In this document: piece after piece, positions 18,801 through 31,800 of the stretch | How positions within the stretch are numbered: position 1 is the stretch's first letter | How the letters are laid out: the number at the start of each line of letters is the position of its first letter | Assembly: GCA_031841125.1 (NCBI GenBank) | Contig: JAJSSI010000087.1 | Coordinates: 1 to 64,000, forward strand | Direction of reading: 5' to 3' | DNA length: 64,000 nucleotides | DNA from: Acanthococcus lagerstroemiae | Taxonomy: Eukaryota > Arthropoda > Insecta > Hemiptera > Eriococcidae | Translations under genes and position numbers: made by a program | Notes under the pieces: model-generated | Database searches by the model: none | What the model saw: the letters and a program-made list of their open reading frames with translations, nothing else | Told to the model about the DNA's origin: nothing

Positions 18801-19527
18801 TGAAAAATTGAGTAAGAAACACTCATGAAATCGAAATTTTTGATTTTCTCAAATTTTGAAAATTTCTCCATACTATACATCATGCATTTTTTGGGGCGAA
18901 AAAATTTTCGGAGAGCTACGGCGTCGGGGCTGGTGCTAGTTAGTCAATTTTTCGAGACGAATTCGAATCCGTTGTCAAAATTGAGCTAGAGTCATTTTTT
19001 GACCCAAATTGATCAATTTTTCCAACTTTTTCGAGGGTATCTCGGGAACGGAGGGTCGCCGCCAAATTCCAAAAGCGAATTCGAACTCAGCGTGAAAAAT
19101 TGAGTAAGAAACACTCATGAAATCGAAATTTTTGATTTTCTCAAATTTTGAAAATTTCTCCATACTATACATCATGCATTTTTTGGGGCGAAAAAATTTT
19201 CGGAGAGCTACGGCGTCGGGGCTGGTGCTAGTTAGTCAATTTTTCGAGACGAATTCGAATCCGTTGTCAAAATTGAGCTAGAGTCATTTTTTGACCCAAA
19301 TTGATCAATTTTTCCAACTTTTTCGAGGGTATCTCGGGAACGGAGGGTCGCCGCCAAATTCCAAAAGCGAATTCGAACTCAGCGTGAAAAATTGAGTAAG
19401 AAACACTCATGAAATCGAAATTTTTGATTTTCTCAAATTTTGAAAATTTCTCCATACTATACATCATGCATTTTTTGGGGCGAAAAAATTTTCGGAGAGC
19501 TACGGCGTCGGGGCTGGTGCTAGTTAG
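9892..19527. repeat. Uniform sub-block B: 33 units of exactly 292 bp
   Basis: Unit starts fall at 9892 plus multiples of 292. One unit, at 13396, carries two substitutions; no other difference was seen. Confidence 0.95.
13396..13687. repeat. Variant unit (u47) with two substitutions
   Basis: C to A at 13568 (ACTAATG) and A to T at 13574 (GAATTCG, a third EcoRI-type site). Each change also occurs in the irregular block: ACTAATG in u14, and GAATTCG in u4, u8, u16 and u17. It is a full-length unit, so the differences are not indel noise. Confidence 0.95.
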
Positions 19528-19818
19528 TCAATTTTTCGAGACGAATTCGAATCCGTTGTCAAAATTGAGCTAGAGTCATTTTTTGACCCAAATTGATCAA
19601 TTTTTCCAACTTTTTCGAGGGTATCTCGGGAACGGAGGGTCGCCGCCAAATTCCAAAAGCGAATTCGAACTCAGCGTGAAAAATTGAGTAAGAAACACTC
19701 ATGAAATCGAAATTTTTGATTTTCTCAAATTTTGAAAATTTCTCCATACTATACATCATGCATTTTTTGGGCGAAAAAATTTTCGGAGAGCTACGGCGTC
19801 GGGGCTGGTGCTAGTTAG
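19528..19818. repeat. 291-bp unit (u68), one G lost
   Basis: The GGGG run following the T6 run has three G (19769-19771). Otherwise it is like the reference. Confidence 0.95.
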
Positions 19819-22800
19819 TCAATTTTTCGAGACGAATTCGAATCCGTTGTCAAAATTGAGCTAGAGTCATTTTTTGACCCAAATTGATCAATTTTTCCAA
19901 CTTTTTCGAGGGTATCTCGGGAACGGAGGGTCGCCGCCAAATTCCAAAAGCGAATTCGAACTCAGCGTGAAAAATTGAGTAAGAAACACTCATGAAATCG
20001 AAATTTTTGATTTTCTCAAATTTTGAAAATTTCTCCATACTATACATCATGCATTTTTTGGGGCGAAAAAATTTTCGGAGAGCTACGGCGTCGGGGCTGG
20101 TGCTAGTTAGTCAATTTTTCGAGACGAATTCGAATCCGTTGTCAAAATTGAGCTAGAGTCATTTTTTGACCCAAATTGATCAATTTTTCCAACTTTTTCG
20201 AGGGTATCTCGGGAACGGAGGGTCGCCGCCAAATTCCAAAAGCGAATTCGAACTCAGCGTGAAAAATTGAGTAAGAAACACTCATGAAATCGAAATTTTT
20301 GATTTTCTCAAATTTTGAAAATTTCTCCATACTATACATCATGCATTTTTTGGGGCGAAAAAATTTTCGGAGAGCTACGGCGTCGGGGCTGGTGCTAGTT
20401 AGTCAATTTTTCGAGACGAATTCGAATCCGTTGTCAAAATTGAGCTAGAGTCATTTTTTGACCCAAATTGATCAATTTTTCCAACTTTTTCGAGGGTATC
20501 TCGGGAACGGAGGGTCGCCGCCAAATTCCAAAAGCGAATTCGAACTCAGCGTGAAAAATTGAGTAAGAAACACTCATGAAATCGAAATTTTTGATTTTCT
20601 CAAATTTTGAAAATTTCTCCATACTATACATCATGCATTTTTTGGGGCGAAAAAATTTTCGGAGAGCTACGGCGTCGGGGCTGGTGCTAGTTAGTCAATT
20701 TTTCGAGACGAATTCGAATCCGTTGTCAAAATTGAGCTAGAGTCATTTTTTGACCCAAATTGATCAATTTTTCCAACTTTTTCGAGGGTATCTCGGGAAC
20801 GGAGGGTCGCCGCCAAATTCCAAAAGCGAATTCGAACTCAGCGTGAAAAATTGAGTAAGAAACACTCATGAAATCGAAATTTTTGATTTTCTCAAATTTT
20901 GAAAATTTCTCCATACTATACATCATGCATTTTTTGGGGCGAAAAAATTTTCGGAGAGCTACGGCGTCGGGGCTGGTGCTAGTTAGTCAATTTTTCGAGA
21001 CGAATTCGAATCCGTTGTCAAAATTGAGCTAGAGTCATTTTTTGACCCAAATTGATCAATTTTTCCAACTTTTTCGAGGGTATCTCGGGAACGGAGGGTC
21101 GCCGCCAAATTCCAAAAGCGAATTCGAACTCAGCGTGAAAAATTGAGTAAGAAACACTCATGAAATCGAAATTTTTGATTTTCTCAAATTTTGAAAATTT
21201 CTCCATACTATACATCATGCATTTTTTGGGGCGAAAAAATTTTCGGAGAGCTACGGCGTCGGGGCTGGTGCTAGTTAGTCAATTTTTCGAGACGAATTCG
21301 AATCCGTTGTCAAAATTGAGCTAGAGTCATTTTTTGACCCAAATTGATCAATTTTTCCAACTTTTTCGAGGGTATCTCGGGAACGGAGGGTCGCCGCCAA
21401 ATTCCAAAAGCGAATTCGAACTCAGCGTGAAAAATTGAGTAAGAAACACTCATGAAATCGAAATTTTTGATTTTCTCAAATTTTGAAAATTTCTCCATAC
21501 TATACATCATGCATTTTTTGGGGCGAAAAAATTTTCGGAGAGCTACGGCGTCGGGGCTGGTGCTAGTTAGTCAATTTTTCGAGACGAATTCGAATCCGTT
21601 GTCAAAATTGAGCTAGAGTCATTTTTTGACCCAAATTGATCAATTTTTCCAACTTTTTCGAGGGTATCTCGGGAACGGAGGGTCGCCGCCAAATTCCAAA
21701 AGCGAATTCGAACTCAGCGTGAAAAATTGAGTAAGAAACACTCATGAAATCGAAATTTTTGATTTTCTCAAATTTTGAAAATTTCTCCATACTATACATC
21801 ATGCATTTTTTGGGGCGAAAAAATTTTCGGAGAGCTACGGCGTCGGGGCTGGTGCTAGTTAGTCAATTTTTCGAGACGAATTCGAATCCGTTGTCAAAAT
21901 TGAGCTAGAGTCATTTTTTGACCCAAATTGATCAATTTTTCCAACTTTTTCGAGGGTATCTCGGGAACGGAGGGTCGCCGCCAAATTCCAAAAGCGAATT
22001 CGAACTCAGCGTGAAAAATTGAGTAAGAAACACTCATGAAATCGAAATTTTTGATTTTCTCAAATTTTGAAAATTTCTCCATACTATACATCATGCATTT
22101 TTTGGGGCGAAAAAATTTTCGGAGAGCTACGGCGTCGGGGCTGGTGCTAGTTAGTCAATTTTTCGAGACGAATTCGAATCCGTTGTCAAAATTGAGCTAG
22201 AGTCATTTTTTGACCCAAATTGATCAATTTTTCCAACTTTTTCGAGGGTATCTCGGGAACGGAGGGTCGCCGCCAAATTCCAAAAGCGAATTCGAACTCA
22301 GCGTGAAAAATTGAGTAAGAAACACTCATGAAATCGAAATTTTTGATTTTCTCAAATTTTGAAAATTTCTCCATACTATACATCATGCATTTTTTGGGGC
22401 GAAAAAATTTTCGGAGAGCTACGGCGTCGGGGCTGGTGCTAGTTAGTCAATTTTTCGAGACGAATTCGAATCCGTTGTCAAAATTGAGCTAGAGTCATTT
22501 TTTGACCCAAATTGATCAATTTTTCCAACTTTTTCGAGGGTATCTCGGGAACGGAGGGTCGCCGCCAAATTCCAAAAGCGAATTCGAACTCAGCGTGAAA
22601 AATTGAGTAAGAAACACTCATGAAATCGAAATTTTTGATTTTCTCAAATTTTGAAAATTTCTCCATACTATACATCATGCATTTTTTGGGGCGAAAAAAT
22701 TTTCGGAGAGCTACGGCGTCGGGGCTGGTGCTAGTTAGTCAATTTTTCGAGACGAATTCGAATCCGTTGTCAAAATTGAGCTAGAGTCATTTTTTGACCC

Positions 22801-25800
22801 AAATTGATCAATTTTTCCAACTTTTTCGAGGGTATCTCGGGAACGGAGGGTCGCCGCCAAATTCCAAAAGCGAATTCGAACTCAGCGTGAAAAATTGAGT
22901 AAGAAACACTCATGAAATCGAAATTTTTGATTTTCTCAAATTTTGAAAATTTCTCCATACTATACATCATGCATTTTTTGGGGCGAAAAAATTTTCGGAG
23001 AGCTACGGCGTCGGGGCTGGTGCTAGTTAGTCAATTTTTCGAGACGAATTCGAATCCGTTGTCAAAATTGAGCTAGAGTCATTTTTTGACCCAAATTGAT
23101 CAATTTTTCCAACTTTTTCGAGGGTATCTCGGGAACGGAGGGTCGCCGCCAAATTCCAAAAGCGAATTCGAACTCAGCGTGAAAAATTGAGTAAGAAACA
23201 CTCATGAAATCGAAATTTTTGATTTTCTCAAATTTTGAAAATTTCTCCATACTATACATCATGCATTTTTTGGGGCGAAAAAATTTTCGGAGAGCTACGG
23301 CGTCGGGGCTGGTGCTAGTTAGTCAATTTTTCGAGACGAATTCGAATCCGTTGTCAAAATTGAGCTAGAGTCATTTTTTGACCCAAATTGATCAATTTTT
23401 CCAACTTTTTCGAGGGTATCTCGGGAACGGAGGGTCGCCGCCAAATTCCAAAAGCGAATTCGAACTCAGCGTGAAAAATTGAGTAAGAAACACTCATGAA
23501 ATCGAAATTTTTGATTTTCTCAAATTTTGAAAATTTCTCCATACTATACATCATGCATTTTTTGGGGCGAAAAAATTTTCGGAGAGCTACGGCGTCGGGG
23601 CTGGTGCTAGTTAGTCAATTTTTCGAGACGAATTCGAATCCGTTGTCAAAATTGAGCTAGAGTCATTTTTTGACCCAAATTGATCAATTTTTCCAACTTT
23701 TTCGAGGGTATCTCGGGAACGGAGGGTCGCCGCCAAATTCCAAAAGCGAATTCGAACTCAGCGTGAAAAATTGAGTAAGAAACACTCATGAAATCGAAAT
23801 TTTTGATTTTCTCAAATTTTGAAAATTTCTCCATACTATACATCATGCATTTTTTGGGGCGAAAAAATTTTCGGAGAGCTACGGCGTCGGGGCTGGTGCT
23901 AGTTAGTCAATTTTTCGAGACGAATTCGAATCCGTTGTCAAAATTGAGCTAGAGTCATTTTTTGACCCAAATTGATCAATTTTTCCAACTTTTTCGAGGG
24001 TATCTCGGGAACGGAGGGTCGCCGCCAAATTCCAAAAGCGAATTCGAACTCAGCGTGAAAAATTGAGTAAGAAACACTCATGAAATCGAAATTTTTGATT
24101 TTCTCAAATTTTGAAAATTTCTCCATACTATACATCATGCATTTTTTGGGGCGAAAAAATTTTCGGAGAGCTACGGCGTCGGGGCTGGTGCTAGTTAGTC
24201 AATTTTTCGAGACGAATTCGAATCCGTTGTCAAAATTGAGCTAGAGTCATTTTTTGACCCAAATTGATCAATTTTTCCAACTTTTTCGAGGGTATCTCGG
24301 GAACGGAGGGTCGCCGCCAAATTCCAAAAGCGAATTCGAACTCAGCGTGAAAAATTGAGTAAGAAACACTCATGAAATCGAAATTTTTGATTTTCTCAAA
24401 TTTTGAAAATTTCTCCATACTATACATCATGCATTTTTTGGGGCGAAAAAATTTTCGGAGAGCTACGGCGTCGGGGCTGGTGCTAGTTAGTCAATTTTTC
24501 GAGACGAATTCGAATCCGTTGTCAAAATTGAGCTAGAGTCATTTTTTGACCCAAATTGATCAATTTTTCCAACTTTTTCGAGGGTATCTCGGGAACGGAG
24601 GGTCGCCGCCAAATTCCAAAAGCGAATTCGAACTCAGCGTGAAAAATTGAGTAAGAAACACTCATGAAATCGAAATTTTTGATTTTCTCAAATTTTGAAA
24701 ATTTCTCCATACTATACATCATGCATTTTTTGGGGCGAAAAAATTTTCGGAGAGCTACGGCGTCGGGGCTGGTGCTAGTTAGTCAATTTTTCGAGACGAA
24801 TTCGAATCCGTTGTCAAAATTGAGCTAGAGTCATTTTTTGACCCAAATTGATCAATTTTTCCAACTTTTTCGAGGGTATCTCGGGAACGGAGGGTCGCCG
24901 CCAAATTCCAAAAGCGAATTCGAACTCAGCGTGAAAAATTGAGTAAGAAACACTCATGAAATCGAAATTTTTGATTTTCTCAAATTTTGAAAATTTCTCC
25001 ATACTATACATCATGCATTTTTTGGGGCGAAAAAATTTTCGGAGAGCTACGGCGTCGGGGCTGGTGCTAGTTAGTCAATTTTTCGAGACGAATTCGAATC
25101 CGTTGTCAAAATTGAGCTAGAGTCATTTTTTGACCCAAATTGATCAATTTTTCCAACTTTTTCGAGGGTATCTCGGGAACGGAGGGTCGCCGCCAAATTC
25201 CAAAAGCGAATTCGAACTCAGCGTGAAAAATTGAGTAAGAAACACTCATGAAATCGAAATTTTTGATTTTCTCAAATTTTGAAAATTTCTCCATACTATA
25301 CATCATGCATTTTTTGGGGCGAAAAAATTTTCGGAGAGCTACGGCGTCGGGGCTGGTGCTAGTTAGTCAATTTTTCGAGACGAATTCGAATCCGTTGTCA
25401 AAATTGAGCTAGAGTCATTTTTTGACCCAAATTGATCAATTTTTCCAACTTTTTCGAGGGTATCTCGGGAACGGAGGGTCGCCGCCAAATTCCAAAAGCG
25501 AATTCGAACTCAGCGTGAAAAATTGAGTAAGAAACACTCATGAAATCGAAATTTTTGATTTTCTCAAATTTTGAAAATTTCTCCATACTATACATCATGC
25601 ATTTTTTGGGGCGAAAAAATTTTCGGAGAGCTACGGCGTCGGGGCTGGTGCTAGTTAGTCAATTTTTCGAGACGAATTCGAATCCGTTGTCAAAATTGAG
25701 CTAGAGTCATTTTTTGACCCAAATTGATCAATTTTTCCAACTTTTTCGAGGGTATCTCGGGAACGGAGGGTCGCCGCCAAATTCCAAAAGCGAATTCGAA

Positions 25801-28800
25801 CTCAGCGTGAAAAATTGAGTAAGAAACACTCATGAAATCGAAATTTTTGATTTTCTCAAATTTTGAAAATTTCTCCATACTATACATCATGCATTTTTTG
25901 GGGCGAAAAAATTTTCGGAGAGCTACGGCGTCGGGGCTGGTGCTAGTTAGTCAATTTTTCGAGACGAATTCGAATCCGTTGTCAAAATTGAGCTAGAGTC
26001 ATTTTTTGACCCAAATTGATCAATTTTTCCAACTTTTTCGAGGGTATCTCGGGAACGGAGGGTCGCCGCCAAATTCCAAAAGCGAATTCGAACTCAGCGT
26101 GAAAAATTGAGTAAGAAACACTCATGAAATCGAAATTTTTGATTTTCTCAAATTTTGAAAATTTCTCCATACTATACATCATGCATTTTTTGGGGCGAAA
26201 AAATTTTCGGAGAGCTACGGCGTCGGGGCTGGTGCTAGTTAGTCAATTTTTCGAGACGAATTCGAATCCGTTGTCAAAATTGAGCTAGAGTCATTTTTTG
26301 ACCCAAATTGATCAATTTTTCCAACTTTTTCGAGGGTATCTCGGGAACGGAGGGTCGCCGCCAAATTCCAAAAGCGAATTCGAACTCAGCGTGAAAAATT
26401 GAGTAAGAAACACTCATGAAATCGAAATTTTTGATTTTCTCAAATTTTGAAAATTTCTCCATACTATACATCATGCATTTTTTGGGGCGAAAAAATTTTC
26501 GGAGAGCTACGGCGTCGGGGCTGGTGCTAGTTAGTCAATTTTTCGAGACGAATTCGAATCCGTTGTCAAAATTGAGCTAGAGTCATTTTTTGACCCAAAT
26601 TGATCAATTTTTCCAACTTTTTCGAGGGTATCTCGGGAACGGAGGGTCGCCGCCAAATTCCAAAAGCGAATTCGAACTCAGCGTGAAAAATTGAGTAAGA
26701 AACACTCATGAAATCGAAATTTTTGATTTTCTCAAATTTTGAAAATTTCTCCATACTATACATCATGCATTTTTTGGGGCGAAAAAATTTTCGGAGAGCT
26801 ACGGCGTCGGGGCTGGTGCTAGTTAGTCAATTTTTCGAGACGAATTCGAATCCGTTGTCAAAATTGAGCTAGAGTCATTTTTTGACCCAAATTGATCAAT
26901 TTTTCCAACTTTTTCGAGGGTATCTCGGGAACGGAGGGTCGCCGCCAAATTCCAAAAGCGAATTCGAACTCAGCGTGAAAAATTGAGTAAGAAACACTCA
27001 TGAAATCGAAATTTTTGATTTTCTCAAATTTTGAAAATTTCTCCATACTATACATCATGCATTTTTTGGGGCGAAAAAATTTTCGGAGAGCTACGGCGTC
27101 GGGGCTGGTGCTAGTTAGTCAATTTTTCGAGACGAATTCGAATCCGTTGTCAAAATTGAGCTAGAGTCATTTTTTGACCCAAATTGATCAATTTTTCCAA
27201 CTTTTTCGAGGGTATCTCGGGAACGGAGGGTCGCCGCCAAATTCCAAAAGCGAATTCGAACTCAGCGTGAAAAATTGAGTAAGAAACACTCATGAAATCG
27301 AAATTTTTGATTTTCTCAAATTTTGAAAATTTCTCCATACTATACATCATGCATTTTTTGGGGCGAAAAAATTTTCGGAGAGCTACGGCGTCGGGGCTGG
27401 TGCTAGTTAGTCAATTTTTCGAGACGAATTCGAATCCGTTGTCAAAATTGAGCTAGAGTCATTTTTTGACCCAAATTGATCAATTTTTCCAACTTTTTCG
27501 AGGGTATCTCGGGAACGGAGGGTCGCCGCCAAATTCCAAAAGCGAATTCGAACTCAGCGTGAAAAATTGAGTAAGAAACACTCATGAAATCGAAATTTTT
27601 GATTTTCTCAAATTTTGAAAATTTCTCCATACTATACATCATGCATTTTTTGGGGCGAAAAAATTTTCGGAGAGCTACGGCGTCGGGGCTGGTGCTAGTT
27701 AGTCAATTTTTCGAGACGAATTCGAATCCGTTGTCAAAATTGAGCTAGAGTCATTTTTTGACCCAAATTGATCAATTTTTCCAACTTTTTCGAGGGTATC
27801 TCGGGAACGGAGGGTCGCCGCCAAATTCCAAAAGCGAATTCGAACTCAGCGTGAAAAATTGAGTAAGAAACACTCATGAAATCGAAATTTTTGATTTTCT
27901 CAAATTTTGAAAATTTCTCCATACTATACATCATGCATTTTTTGGGGCGAAAAAATTTTCGGAGAGCTACGGCGTCGGGGCTGGTGCTAGTTAGTCAATT
28001 TTTCGAGACGAATTCGAATCCGTTGTCAAAATTGAGCTAGAGTCATTTTTTGACCCAAATTGATCAATTTTTCCAACTTTTTCGAGGGTATCTCGGGAAC
28101 GGAGGGTCGCCGCCAAATTCCAAAAGCGAATTCGAACTCAGCGTGAAAAATTGAGTAAGAAACACTCATGAAATCGAAATTTTTGATTTTCTCAAATTTT
28201 GAAAATTTCTCCATACTATACATCATGCATTTTTTGGGGCGAAAAAATTTTCGGAGAGCTACGGCGTCGGGGCTGGTGCTAGTTAGTCAATTTTTCGAGA
28301 CGAATTCGAATCCGTTGTCAAAATTGAGCTAGAGTCATTTTTTGACCCAAATTGATCAATTTTTCCAACTTTTTCGAGGGTATCTCGGGAACGGAGGGTC
28401 GCCGCCAAATTCCAAAAGCGAATTCGAACTCAGCGTGAAAAATTGAGTAAGAAACACTCATGAAATCGAAATTTTTGATTTTCTCAAATTTTGAAAATTT
28501 CTCCATACTATACATCATGCATTTTTTGGGGCGAAAAAATTTTCGGAGAGCTACGGCGTCGGGGCTGGTGCTAGTTAGTCAATTTTTCGAGACGAATTCG
28601 AATCCGTTGTCAAAATTGAGCTAGAGTCATTTTTTGACCCAAATTGATCAATTTTTCCAACTTTTTCGAGGGTATCTCGGGAACGGAGGGTCGCCGCCAA
28701 ATTCCAAAAGCGAATTCGAACTCAGCGTGAAAAATTGAGTAAGAAACACTCATGAAATCGAAATTTTTGATTTTCTCAAATTTTGAAAATTTCTCCATAC

Positions 28801-31800
28801 TATACATCATGCATTTTTTGGGGCGAAAAAATTTTCGGAGAGCTACGGCGTCGGGGCTGGTGCTAGTTAGTCAATTTTTCGAGACGAATTCGAATCCGTT
28901 GTCAAAATTGAGCTAGAGTCATTTTTTGACCCAAATTGATCAATTTTTCCAACTTTTTCGAGGGTATCTCGGGAACGGAGGGTCGCCGCCAAATTCCAAA
29001 AGCGAATTCGAACTCAGCGTGAAAAATTGAGTAAGAAACACTCATGAAATCGAAATTTTTGATTTTCTCAAATTTTGAAAATTTCTCCATACTATACATC
29101 ATGCATTTTTTGGGGCGAAAAAATTTTCGGAGAGCTACGGCGTCGGGGCTGGTGCTAGTTAGTCAATTTTTCGAGACGAATTCGAATCCGTTGTCAAAAT
29201 TGAGCTAGAGTCATTTTTTGACCCAAATTGATCAATTTTTCCAACTTTTTCGAGGGTATCTCGGGAACGGAGGGTCGCCGCCAAATTCCAAAAGCGAATT
29301 CGAACTCAGCGTGAAAAATTGAGTAAGAAACACTCATGAAATCGAAATTTTTGATTTTCTCAAATTTTGAAAATTTCTCCATACTATACATCATGCATTT
29401 TTTGGGGCGAAAAAATTTTCGGAGAGCTACGGCGTCGGGGCTGGTGCTAGTTAGTCAATTTTTCGAGACGAATTCGAATCCGTTGTCAAAATTGAGCTAG
29501 AGTCATTTTTTGACCCAAATTGATCAATTTTTCCAACTTTTTCGAGGGTATCTCGGGAACGGAGGGTCGCCGCCAAATTCCAAAAGCGAATTCGAACTCA
29601 GCGTGAAAAATTGAGTAAGAAACACTCATGAAATCGAAATTTTTGATTTTCTCAAATTTTGAAAATTTCTCCATACTATACATCATGCATTTTTTGGGGC
29701 GAAAAAATTTTCGGAGAGCTACGGCGTCGGGGCTGGTGCTAGTTAGTCAATTTTTCGAGACGAATTCGAATCCGTTGTCAAAATTGAGCTAGAGTCATTT
29801 TTTGACCCAAATTGATCAATTTTTCCAACTTTTTCGAGGGTATCTCGGGAACGGAGGGTCGCCGCCAAATTCCAAAAGCGAATTCGAACTCAGCGTGAAA
29901 AATTGAGTAAGAAACACTCATGAAATCGAAATTTTTGATTTTCTCAAATTTTGAAAATTTCTCCATACTATACATCATGCATTTTTTGGGGCGAAAAAAT
30001 TTTCGGAGAGCTACGGCGTCGGGGCTGGTGCTAGTTAGTCAATTTTTCGAGACGAATTCGAATCCGTTGTCAAAATTGAGCTAGAGTCATTTTTTGACCC
30101 AAATTGATCAATTTTTCCAACTTTTTCGAGGGTATCTCGGGAACGGAGGGTCGCCGCCAAATTCCAAAAGCGAATTCGAACTCAGCGTGAAAAATTGAGT
30201 AAGAAACACTCATGAAATCGAAATTTTTGATTTTCTCAAATTTTGAAAATTTCTCCATACTATACATCATGCATTTTTTGGGGCGAAAAAATTTTCGGAG
30301 AGCTACGGCGTCGGGGCTGGTGCTAGTTAGTCAATTTTTCGAGACGAATTCGAATCCGTTGTCAAAATTGAGCTAGAGTCATTTTTTGACCCAAATTGAT
30401 CAATTTTTCCAACTTTTTCGAGGGTATCTCGGGAACGGAGGGTCGCCGCCAAATTCCAAAAGCGAATTCGAACTCAGCGTGAAAAATTGAGTAAGAAACA
30501 CTCATGAAATCGAAATTTTTGATTTTCTCAAATTTTGAAAATTTCTCCATACTATACATCATGCATTTTTTGGGGCGAAAAAATTTTCGGAGAGCTACGG
30601 CGTCGGGGCTGGTGCTAGTTAGTCAATTTTTCGAGACGAATTCGAATCCGTTGTCAAAATTGAGCTAGAGTCATTTTTTGACCCAAATTGATCAATTTTT
30701 CCAACTTTTTCGAGGGTATCTCGGGAACGGAGGGTCGCCGCCAAATTCCAAAAGCGAATTCGAACTCAGCGTGAAAAATTGAGTAAGAAACACTCATGAA
30801 ATCGAAATTTTTGATTTTCTCAAATTTTGAAAATTTCTCCATACTATACATCATGCATTTTTTGGGGCGAAAAAATTTTCGGAGAGCTACGGCGTCGGGG
30901 CTGGTGCTAGTTAGTCAATTTTTCGAGACGAATTCGAATCCGTTGTCAAAATTGAGCTAGAGTCATTTTTTGACCCAAATTGATCAATTTTTCCAACTTT
31001 TTCGAGGGTATCTCGGGAACGGAGGGTCGCCGCCAAATTCCAAAAGCGAATTCGAACTCAGCGTGAAAAATTGAGTAAGAAACACTCATGAAATCGAAAT
31101 TTTTGATTTTCTCAAATTTTGAAAATTTCTCCATACTATACATCATGCATTTTTTGGGGCGAAAAAATTTTCGGAGAGCTACGGCGTCGGGGCTGGTGCT
31201 AGTTAGTCAATTTTTCGAGACGAATTCGAATCCGTTGTCAAAATTGAGCTAGAGTCATTTTTTGACCCAAATTGATCAATTTTTCCAACTTTTTCGAGGG
31301 TATCTCGGGAACGGAGGGTCGCCGCCAAATTCCAAAAGCGAATTCGAACTCAGCGTGAAAAATTGAGTAAGAAACACTCATGAAATCGAAATTTTTGATT
31401 TTCTCAAATTTTGAAAATTTCTCCATACTATACATCATGCATTTTTTGGGGCGAAAAAATTTTCGGAGAGCTACGGCGTCGGGGCTGGTGCTAGTTAGTC
31501 AATTTTTCGAGACGAATTCGAATCCGTTGTCAAAATTGAGCTAGAGTCATTTTTTGACCCAAATTGATCAATTTTTCCAACTTTTTCGAGGGTATCTCGG
31601 GAACGGAGGGTCGCCGCCAAATTCCAAAAGCGAATTCGAACTCAGCGTGAAAAATTGAGTAAGAAACACTCATGAAATCGAAATTTTTGATTTTCTCAAA
31701 TTTTGAAAATTTCTCCATACTATACATCATGCATTTTTTGGGGCGAAAAAATTTTCGGAGAGCTACGGCGTCGGGGCTGGTGCTAGTTAGTCAATTTTTC

